From: an uncultured Collinsella sp.
GTDB taxonomy: Bacteria; Actinomycetota; Coriobacteriia; Coriobacteriales; Coriobacteriaceae
DNA: 11,845 nt
Direction: 5' to 3'
NCBI GenBank assembly: GCA_902495085.1
Contig: CABUWA010000052.1
Location: 1-11,845, forward strand
Every line of letters starts with the position of its first letter. Position 1 is the first letter of the stretch. A model generated the notes under the pieces. It did not search any database. It saw only the letters and a list, made by a program, of their open reading frames with translations, and was not told the DNA's origin. Below, one piece after another: positions 6,628-11,845 of the stretch. Both the position numbers and the translations under genes were made by a program.

Positions 6628-7395
6628 ATGGAATTGTTTGAGCCGATTCTTCATTTCTTTGAGCAACGGTGGGTCCACAACATCATCTGGGCCGTCATCT
6701 TGGCGATAGGCACCGCCGTCGCCGCCAAGGTCGTATCCAAGACCCTGAACCATCTGCTTAACCGAGACGATAACCCGCTTCCGGCATCGAGTATCTTCAT
6801 CAACATCGCGCGCGCCGTCATCTGGATGATTGGCGGCAGCTTTATCCTCGACAACTGTTTTGGCATTAACGCAAACGCGCTTGTCGCCGCTCTTGGCGTC
6901 GGCGGCATCGCCATCTCGCTCGGCTTTCAGGACACGTTATCAAACCTTATCGGCGGCATGCAGGTGACCTTTATGGGCATCATCAAACCCGGCGACAATA
7001 TCGAGGTCGGCGGCGTATCCGGCGTTGTCCAAGACATCACTTGGCGCCATACAACGATTGAGGATGCCTGTGGGCAGACCATCATCGTCCCCAACTCAAA
7101 TATCTCCAAGAACACGCTCGTGCACCTCATGCCCTTTGGGCGTGTGGCTGTGCCCGTTGCCGTAAAGGACACGTCCAAGTGGGCCTCGCTCGACGCACTG
7201 GCAGACGAGCTGACCAGCGCCACCAAGACCGCCGTGCTTCCCATCTCGAGCTTTGACAAGGAGCCCTATGTGCTCTTTAGCGAGATCGGCGACTTTGGCA
7301 TCAAGGGCAAGATCATCTTTATCGTCAGCGACGACAACACTACTTTCACGGCAGCCGACGCCTGCATCCGCGCCATCGCCCCCATCATCGCCTAA
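6628..7395 (+). CDS. Small-conductance mechanosensitive channel (MscS family)
   Basis: Predicted inner-membrane channel of 255 residues that opens under membrane tension and releases solutes during hypo-osmotic shock. It has three membrane segments: about 18-37, 58-76, and the pore-lining helix 83-115 (ALVAALGVGGIAISLGFQDT then LSNLIGG). The MscS beta domain follows: IIKPGDNIEVGGVSGVVQDI (118-137), then TIIVPNSNIS (151-160), which matches the family's I-V-P-N signature. The C-terminal alpha/beta domain runs to the end. It is slightly shorter than E. coli MscS (286), as expected for the minimal form. AGGAGG at 6612-6617 lies 10 bases before ATG 6628; an in-frame upstream TTG at 6583 lies in the terminator region and is rejected. 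It stands alone, between two terminators. The TAA stop merges into the next hairpin. Confidence 0.93.
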   Translation: MELFEPILHFFEQRWVHNIIWAVILAIGTAVAAKVVSKTLNHLLNRDDNPLPASSIFINIARAVIWMIGGSFILDNCFGINANALVAALGVGGIAISLGFQDTLSNLIGGMQVTFMGIIKPGDNIEVGGVSGVVQDITWRHTTIEDACGQTIIVPNSNISKNTLVHLMPFGRVAVPVAVKDTSKWASLDALADELTSATKTAVLPISSFDKEPYVLFSEIGDFGIKGKIIFIVSDDNTTFTAADACIRAIAPIIA

Positions 7396-7433
7396 ACCAC
7401 CGCAAAGGGGACAGGCATCTTTGTAGTGGTTTT
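7394..7433 (+). terminator. Terminator hairpin, AAAGGGGACAG family copy C
   Basis: AAACCAC (7394-7400) pairs with GTGGTTT (7426-7432), and CAAAG (7403-7407) with CTTTG (7419-7423), across a small internal loop. The apical loop GGGACAGGCAT carries the conserved string, and TTTT ends the right arm. The stem begins on the final two A's of the MscS stop codon. Its right arm also contains the candidate -35 box of the next gene. Confidence 0.75.
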
Positions 7434-7448
7434 CATTCGTGGTACCAT
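7421..7448 (+). promoter_or_regulatory. Candidate promoter of the ParB-like/BMP gene
   Basis: TTGTAG (7421-7426) and TACCAT (7443-7448) are 16 bp apart and 46 bases before the ATG. The -35 box is embedded in the right arm of terminator copy C, so terminator and promoter share sequence. A GTTTAAAC palindrome (7462-7469) lies between the promoter and the RBS. Confidence 0.4.
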
Positions 7449-7488
7449 GGTTCATATCGTTGTTTAAACGACTAAGGGAGTAGACACC

Positions 7489-9405
7489 ATGGAAGAGGCC
7501 TATCGTCAAGCACGCAAGCGCGGCGAGCAGGGACGCCGTCGCGCCATCAGCCAAAGCGAGCATCCATACCTTACGGACCTCGATAGCTTGGTTGCTCAAC
7601 TCCCCTTAGGTCAGCGAGAGAATGTCGGCCTAAGGGATATTCCGCTCGAAATGGTCGTCGGCACGGTCACCAAAGGCCGTCAGTCCGCCTTTTCATGCAA
7701 CTTTATGCCCCTGCTGCCGTTTAACACCGAGTTCGCCCGCAAGTGGTCCAACCTCTACGACATCCAGGTAACCGAGGGCTATCGCGACCCCATCATCGTC
7801 ACCGAGTTCATGCATCGGTTCTATGTCCAGGAAGGCAACAAACGCGTCAGTGTCCTCAAATTCCTGGACGCCCCGACAGTTTCGGCCAAGGTCACCCGTC
7901 TCTACCCCGGCACATGGGATTCCGTCGAAAGCCGCCTGTACGGTGAGTTCTGCGCGTTTTGGCGCGTCTGCCCCCTATACGAGATCGAGTTCTCGCGTGA
8001 GGGAAGCTACGAAACGCTCGCCAAGATGCTCGGTCAGAACCTTATCGAAAAATGGCCGCAGAAAAAGGTCGACTACCTGCGCCACACCTTCCTGCTCTTT
8101 AAGCGTGCCTACCTTCGCGCAGGCGGCGATCACCTGGACATTACGCCCGCCGACGCCATGCTCGTGTACCTCAATGTGTACAACCAGGACCGCCTGCTGG
8201 ATACGCCGACGGATATCGTCGTAAACCGCCTGTGCAAGATTTGGCGCGAGCTGGTCATTGCCGGCAAAAATGACGAGGACAAGGTCGATCTCGTCGAAGC
8301 GCCGAGCGTCGACGAGGAGGAGACGCCCGCCAAGTCCACCTCCGGCGTGCTCAACTTCTTTATGGGCAAGACCGTCTACTCGGCGGCCAACCCCCTGCGC
8401 ATCGCCTTTATCCATGAGTTCCCCTGTGCGGCGTCGAGCTGGGACAGTCTGCACGACCAAGGACGTCAGTATCTCGATGAGCACTTTGACGGTATCGTGC
8501 GCACCGAGGCGTTCGAGGACTGTCACGATCCGGACGTGTTCTACGCCGCCGTGGAAACGGCTGTCAAACATGGAGACAACGTCATCTTCTCGACCTCGCA
8601 CCGCCTGATGGAATACACGCTCAGAGCTGCCGTTGAGTATCCCCAGGTTCGGTTCCTTAACTGCTCTATCGGCCTTCCCCACCAAAGCGTTCGTTCGTAC
8701 TTTGGCAAGATGTACGAGGCCAAGTTCCTCCTGGGCGCCCTTGCCGCCAGCATGGCGGACAACCATCGCATCGGCTACCACGCGTCGGTCTTCGCATCCG
8801 GCGCGCTCAGCGAGATCAATGCCTTTGCCATCGGCGCCTCGCTGCTCGACCCCCGCGCGCAAATTATCCTCACCTGGGGCGATGTGCCCGCCGGCGGTCT
8901 TGCCGAGGCCATGTGCCGCGAAGGCGTGAGCGTCATGACCGGCGCTGACATGTCAAAGTCGCTCGAAGACCCCACGGCCTACGGACTCCACCGCCTGGTC
9001 GATGGCAAGGTTTCCGGCATCGCCATGCCGGTATGGAACTGGGGCCGTTACTACGAGCTCATCGTTCGCAGCCTTCTGCACGGCACGTGGGACGAGACCA
9101 GCGATGACAACCAAGTGCGCGCCGTCAACTACTGGTACGGCATGAGCTCCGGCGTTATCGACATCCGTTACGCTCCGGGCCTACCCTACCAGACGCGCAA
9201 ACTCGTGCAGTTGCTCCGCAACGGCATTGTCGAGGGATCCATCAACCCCTTTGGCGGCGAGCTCCACAGCCAGAACGGCGTGGTACAGATCGAAGGCTTC
9301 CCTCCGCTGCCGAGCACGCAGATTGTCGAGATGAATTGGCTGGCGGATAACGTGGTAGGCACCATTCCGCAGCTCGACGATGAGCCGAAAGTCCCTGCCC
9401 TATGA
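7489..9405 (+). CDS. Cytosolic ParB/sulfiredoxin-like + BMP (PnrA-like) fusion protein
   Basis: A 638-residue protein with no signal peptide or lipobox (start MEEAYRQARKRGEQGRRRAI is basic and polar), so predicted cytosolic. Residues about 45-140 resemble a ParB/sulfiredoxin fold: a lead-in I-P-L-E-M-V, then DPIIVTEF and YVQEGNKRVSVLKFLDAP, where E-G-N-K-R (115-119) sits at the usual G-x-x-R nucleotide-contact turn. A mostly helical linker with an acidic patch (about 265-285) follows. Residues about 302-600 match the BMP/PnrA receptor fold: PLRIAFIHEFP, then SYFGKMYEAKFLLGALAASM (about 403-422), IGYHASVF, NAFAIGASLLDPRAQIILTW and VWNWGRYYELIVRSLLHGTW. BMP proteins are normally secreted receptors for purine nucleosides. 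A cytosolic copy joined to a possible NTP-binding domain suggests an intracellular sensor; this is inference. AAGGGAG lies 8 bases before the ATG. The stop overlaps the next start as ATGA. Confidence 0.75.
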   Translation: MEEAYRQARKRGEQGRRRAISQSEHPYLTDLDSLVAQLPLGQRENVGLRDIPLEMVVGTVTKGRQSAFSCNFMPLLPFNTEFARKWSNLYDIQVTEGYRDPIIVTEFMHRFYVQEGNKRVSVLKFLDAPTVSAKVTRLYPGTWDSVESRLYGEFCAFWRVCPLYEIEFSREGSYETLAKMLGQNLIEKWPQKKVDYLRHTFLLFKRAYLRAGGDHLDITPADAMLVYLNVYNQDRLLDTPTDIVVNRLCKIWRELVIAGKNDEDKVDLVEAPSVDEEETPAKSTSGVLNFFMGKTVYSAANPLRIAFIHEFPCAASSWDSLHDQGRQYLDEHFDGIVRTEAFEDCHDPDVFYAAVETAVKHGDNVIFSTSHRLMEYTLRAAVEYPQVRFLNCSIGLPHQSVRSYFGKMYEAKFLLGALAASMADNHRIGYHASVFASGALSEINAFAIGASLLDPRAQIILTWGDVPAGGLAEAMCREGVSVMTGADMSKSLEDPTAYGLHRLVDGKVSGIAMPVWNWGRYYELIVRSLLHGTWDETSDDNQVRAVNYWYGMSSGVIDIRYAPGLPYQTRKLVQLLRNGIVEGSINPFGGELHSQNGVVQIEGFPPLPSTQIVEMNWLADNVVGTIPQLDDEPKVPAL

Positions 9406-10112
9406 AAATCCTTGCCATAGCCGATACCGAAGAACGATGCCTTTGGGAGTGCTTTCGCAAGGAACGCTTTGAGGGAGTCGACCTGATTTTGTCCGCCGGC
9501 GATCTGGACCCGGACTATCTTGAGTTTTTGGTTACGGTCATCAACAAACCGCTCATCTACGTACGTGGCAATCACGATGACCGCTACGCACGTCATGCAC
9601 CGGGCGGATGTATCTGCGTGGAAGACAGTGTGTACACGTACCGAGGGATTCGCATTGCGGGCCTTGGCGGGTCCATGCGTTATCGCGACGGCGCCAACAT
9701 GTACACCGAGCGCGAGATGGCCAGGCGTATGCGCAAGCTGTCCCGTAAAGTGAGGATGGTCGGCGGCTGCGACATTCTGCTTACCCATGCACCCGCCGCC
9801 GGTATGGGTGATCTGGACGATCTGCCGCATCGAGGGTTTGAGTGCTTTAACACGGCGCTTGAGTCCTGGGGGGCCGACTACATGGTGCATGGGCATGTAC
9901 ACCAAAGCTATGGTCGCGACTTTCAACGCGAGCGGCAGCATGTGTGTGGAACGACGATCATCAACGCCTGCGGCTATACGCAGTTTGAGCTCGACCAGAC
10001 GCGCTACCCCATCCGTGGCTGGCAGGCGGCCTGGCTCAATTCGCAAACCATGCGCCGCGAGCTCAAGCGCCACGATGCCATCGAGTCCTCAACAGCCAGA
10101 ACACCCTGGTAA
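9402..10112 (+). CDS. Metallophosphoesterase, YfcE-like, with variant motif I
   Basis: Predicted cytoplasmic two-metal phosphoesterase of 236 residues. Motifs in order: I-A-D-T-E-E (Asp8, but Glu10 where the family normally has His), S-A-G-D-L-D (Asp34), R-G-N-H-D-D (Asn57, His58), L-T-H-A-P (His129) and G-H-V-H (His165, His167). All metal and catalytic positions except the first His are therefore kept. The substrate cannot be read off; relatives act on cyclic dinucleotides, phosphodiesters or artificial esters. The ATG overlaps the TGA of the upstream ParB-like/BMP gene by 4 bases, so the two are translationally coupled and probably work together. The C-terminal tail (about 210-236) is charged and ordinary. 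The TAA stop forms the base of a perfect terminator hairpin. Confidence 0.85.
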   Translation: MKILAIADTEERCLWECFRKERFEGVDLILSAGDLDPDYLEFLVTVINKPLIYVRGNHDDRYARHAPGGCICVEDSVYTYRGIRIAGLGGSMRYRDGANMYTEREMARRMRKLSRKVRMVGGCDILLTHAPAAGMGDLDDLPHRGFECFNTALESWGADYMVHGHVHQSYGRDFQRERQHVCGTTIINACGYTQFELDQTRYPIRGWQAAWLNSQTMRRELKRHDAIESSTARTPW

Positions 10113-10151
10113 CCACCATAAAGGGGACACCGTCCCCTTTATGGTGGTTTT
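10111..10151 (+). terminator. Terminator hairpin, AAAGGGGACAG family copy D
   Basis: Perfect 18-bp stem from 10111 to 10128 paired with 10132 to 10149, three-base loop ACC, then TT to complete a TTTT run (10148-10151). The left arm carries AACCACC and AAAGGGGAC. The first two stem bases are the last two bases of the phosphoesterase TAA stop. This is the most complete palindrome of the family. Confidence 0.88.
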
Positions 10152-10162
10152 GACGCGATAGC

Positions 10163-10202
10163 AAGAAACCCGGTCCCGCACAGGGCAGAACCGGGTTTCT
10201 TT
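10163..10202. terminator. Bidirectional terminator between convergent operons
   Basis: AAGAAACCCGGT (10163-10174) pairs with ACCGGGTTTCTT (10190-10201) around a 15-base loop. T-rich ends occur on both strands (TTTCTTT on plus, TTTCTT on minus), so it can end transcription of both the phosphoesterase and rplA units. It lies 36 bases downstream of the rplA stop. Confidence 0.85.
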
Positions 10203-10237
10203 AGCAATGCTTGCTTTGCTCAGGCAGTAACCGTTAG

Positions 10238-10945
10238 TTACTCAGCCAGGAAGTCGCGCTGGATAGCGGGATCGACCTTGACGCCAGGGCCCATGGTGGA
10301 AGACACGGAGATGGACTTGACGTACTTGCCCTTAGCAGAAGAGGGCTTGACGCGCAGGATCTCGGTATACAGGGCAGCGTAGTTCTCGACGAGCTGCTGC
10401 TCAGAGAAGGACTTCTTGCCCAGGGGCACGTGGCAGATGCCGTAGCGGTCGGCGCGGTACTCAACGCGGCCAGCCTTGAGCTCGGAGACCATCTTGGCGA
10501 CGTCCATGGTCACGGTGCCGAGCTTAGGGTTCGGCATGAGGCCACGGGGACCAAGGATCTTACCGATGCGGCCAACCTTGGCCATCATGTTCGGCGTAGC
10601 GATAGCGGCGTCGAAGTTGATCTCGCCCTTCTGGATCTGGGCGACGAGCTCGTCGGAACCGATGATGTCGGCGCCGGCAGCCTCGGCCTCGCGGGCCTTC
10701 TCGCCCTCGGCGAAGACGGCAACACGAACGGTCTTGCCGGTGCCGTGGGGCAGGGAGATGGAACCACGGATGTTCTGGTCAGCCTTACGAGTATCGATGC
10801 CCAGACGGAAGTGGGCCTCGACGGTCTCGTCGAACTTGGCGGTGTCGAGCTCCTTGATGAGCTTGGCAGCCTGAAGGGGGGTGTAGAGCGTGGCGCGGTC
10901 GATCTTCTCGGCAGCGGCGTTATAGCTCTTACCATGCTTAGCCAT
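10238..10945 (-). CDS. rplA: 50S ribosomal protein L1
   Basis: Ribosomal protein L1, 235 residues, binds 23S rRNA in the L1 stalk and helps release deacylated tRNA. It is also a known translational repressor of its own operon. The L1 signature is intact: GRIGKILGPRGLMPNPKLGT (125-144), followed by VTMDVAKMV; the N-terminus MAKHGKSYNAAAEKIDR and the C-terminal KGKYVKSISVSSTMGPGVKV are typical. Two in-frame ATGs exist; AGGAGG on the minus strand lies 8 bases before the one at 10945 but only 2 bases before the one at 10951, so 10945 is chosen. It follows rplK after 117 bases. No rplJ follows: the next element is a terminator and a convergent gene. Confidence 0.97.
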   Translation of the reverse strand: MAKHGKSYNAAAEKIDRATLYTPLQAAKLIKELDTAKFDETVEAHFRLGIDTRKADQNIRGSISLPHGTGKTVRVAVFAEGEKAREAEAAGADIIGSDELVAQIQKGEINFDAAIATPNMMAKVGRIGKILGPRGLMPNPKLGTVTMDVAKMVSELKAGRVEYRADRYGICHVPLGKKSFSEQQLVENYAALYTEILRVKPSSAKGKYVKSISVSSTMGPGVKVDPAIQRDFLAE

Positions 10946-10969
10946 GTGCATTACCTCCTGTGGTTAAAC

Positions 10970-11044
10970 GGGCGTGAGCCCTCCCACATCGTATCGTGTG
11001 CCCTATTGCACACATTTAACGGGCGCCCCGGTCGGAGCACCCGT
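10970..11044 (-). promoter_or_regulatory. Two hairpins in the rplK-rplA gap
   Basis: Read on the minus strand, ACGGGTGC pairs with GCGCCCGT (11044-11019, one G·U pair), and further down GGGC-TCAC-GCCC (10981-10970) sits just before the rplA ribosome-binding site. Neither has a T-run, so they look more like RNA-processing or translational-control structures than terminators. L1 is known to bind its own operon mRNA, but I cannot match its site here. Confidence 0.4.
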
Positions 11045-11062
11045 CGTTACCATAAGAAATTA

Positions 11063-11491
11063 CTACTCAGCGATGGTGACGCCCATGGAACGGGCGGTAC
11101 CGGCGATGATCTTCTTGGCGGCGTCAATGTCGTTGGCATTGAGGTCCGGCATCTTGATCTCGGCGATCTTGGTGAGCTGCTCCTGGGAGAGCTGACCAAC
11201 CTTGTCGGCCTGGGGCTTAGCGGAACCAGACTTGAGGTTCAGCTCCTTCTTGATGAGGTGAGCCGCCGGCGGGGTCTTGGTGATGAAGGAGAAGGACTTG
11301 TCCTCGTAGACAGAGATCTCAACGGGGATGATGTCGCCCTTCTTGTCCTGCGTCTCGGCGTTAAAGGCCTGGCAGAACTGCATGATGTTCACGCCAGCAG
11401 CGCCCAGGGCGGGGCCGACGGGAGGAGCGGGGTTAGCTGCGCCAGCAGGAATCTGGAGCTTAATGACGTTGGCAACCTTCTTCTCAGCCAT
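11063..11491 (-). CDS. rplK: 50S ribosomal protein L11
   Basis: Ribosomal protein L11, 142 residues, forms the base of the L7/L12 stalk with the GTPase-associated region of 23S rRNA; it takes part in factor binding and the stringent response. The sequence is typical: IKLQIPAGAANPAPPVGPAL (10-29) holds the proline-rich N-domain region contacted by thiostrepton-type antibiotics, followed by G-V-N-I-M-Q-F-C-Q-A-F-N; the C-terminal RNA-binding domain ends in KKIIAGTARSMGVTIAE. The minus strand has AAAGGA 6 bases before the ATG at 11491 and none usable before the in-frame ATG at 11497, so 11491 is chosen. It lies between nusG and rplA, the conserved order. Confidence 0.97.
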   Translation of the reverse strand: MAEKKVANVIKLQIPAGAANPAPPVGPALGAAGVNIMQFCQAFNAETQDKKGDIIPVEISVYEDKSFSFITKTPPAAHLIKKELNLKSGSAKPQADKVGQLSQEQLTKIAEIKMPDLNANDIDAAKKIIAGTARSMGVTIAE

Positions 11492-11518
11492 GGTCATTCC
11501 TTTCGAATCACGAGTGTG

Positions 11519-11589
11519 AAGTACTTGCTATATCGTAAGCACGCACGTGTTAGAAGCACTCCTGAGATGAGCAGTCACAGAAGAAGCAC
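11519..11589 (-). repeat. Repeated GTGCTT/GTACTT hexamers in the rplK leader
   Basis: On the plus strand AAG(C/T)AC occurs at 11519, 11537, 11554 and 11584 in the 120-base gap between nusG and rplK, with intervals of 18, 17 and 30 bases. This may be chance or a leader element. A weak minus-strand promoter-like pair (TTCTAA, 17 bp, TATAGC) overlaps it. I see no terminator in this gap, so nusG and rplK may be co-transcribed. Confidence 0.25.
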
Positions 11590-11611
11590 GCTCGCGCGAA
11601 CGGACGAAAAC

Positions 11612-11845
11612 TTAAGCGATGACAGCGACCTGGTTAAAGTCGAGCTCGACCGGCGTCTCGCGGCCAAAGATCATCAGCGTGACCTTGAGCTTGCCAGCCT
11701 CGGTGTTAACCTCCGAGACCTTGCCATCAAAGTCGGTAAGCGGGCCATCGGTGACGCGGACGGACGTGCCGACCTGAATATCAACCGAGGTACGCTTGGG
11801 CGAATCGCCCTTACCGGGACGACGAGTCATCTTGTTGTACTCGTC
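11612..11845 (-). CDS. nusG: Transcription termination/antitermination protein NusG, C-terminal part (partial)
   Basis: NusG binds RNA polymerase and links it to Rho or to ribosomal protein S10. Only the last 77 codons lie in the window; the reading frame stays open through its right edge (DEYNKM before TRRPGKGD), so the internal ATG is not the start. The visible region is the KOW domain: VGTSVRVTDGPLTDFDGKVS, then LMIFGRETPVELDFNQVAVI, the classic NusG ending with F-G-R-x-T-P-V-E-L. A Pro/Lys/Arg-rich linker precedes the KOW domain. It lies upstream of rplK in the conserved nusG-rplK-rplA order. Confidence 0.96.
   Translation of the reverse strand, partial: DEYNKMTRRPGKGDSPKRTSVDIQVGTSVRVTDGPLTDFDGKVSEVNTEAGKLKVTLMIFGRETPVELDFNQVAVIA

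Noticed and set aside
7489..9405. Ordinary BMP-family ABC transporter receptor
   Set aside because: No signal peptide, no lipobox, about 300 extra N-terminal residues, and no permease or ATPase partner nearby; the simple annotation does not fit the sequence.

Overview
The window is 11.8 kb of GC-rich bacterial chromosome. It looks like an actinobacterium of the Coriobacteriia, most likely Collinsella or a close relative. This rests on the GC-rich codon use, the protein styles, an AAAGGGGACAG-type intergenic hairpin that I associate with that group, and a surface protein with a sortase-like tail. It is inference from pattern, not a database result. I see no phage, insertion sequence, CRISPR array or tRNA gene.

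Left to right: (1) The 3' end of asparaginyl-tRNA synthetase (asnS) and a strong terminator. (2) A small HTH/WYL-type regulator at 475-1260. (3) A three-gene ABC importer of the uncharacterised/TrpXYZ-like group: lipoprotein receptor (1421-2401), permease (2606-3529) and ATPase (3522-4316). A terminator hairpin separates the receptor from the permease-ATPase pair. (4) A secreted two-domain 5'-nucleotidase-type enzyme at 4474-6498 with a wall-sorting-like C-terminus (LAATG). (5) An MscS-family channel at 6628-7395. (6) A two-gene unit joined by an ATGA overlap: a 638-residue protein that appears to fuse a ParB/sulfiredoxin-like N-terminal region to a BMP/PnrA-type nucleoside-binding domain without a signal peptide (7489-9405), and a metallophosphoesterase whose first metal motif reads D-T-E instead of D-x-H (9402-10112). 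(7) On the minus strand, converging on unit 6, the ribosomal/transcription cluster nusG (partial) - rplK - rplA, ending in a bidirectional terminator.

Two points stand out. One is the cytosolic ParB-like/BMP fusion with its coupled phosphoesterase, which looks like an intracellular ligand-sensing module rather than a transporter part. The other is a family of four related intergenic hairpins at 4315, 4370, 7394 and 10111. All share a conserved left arm (AAACC, then AAAGGG(G)ACA) and have compensating right arms ending in TTTT. In three of them the stem begins on the last two A's of the upstream TAA stop codon. They probably act as terminators and may be a dispersed REP-like family.

Several genes touch nucleosides or phosphoesters (secreted nucleotidase, BMP-type sensor, phosphoesterase), but nothing shows that they form one pathway. 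The AAACC...GGTTTT hairpins separate most of them into independent transcription units.
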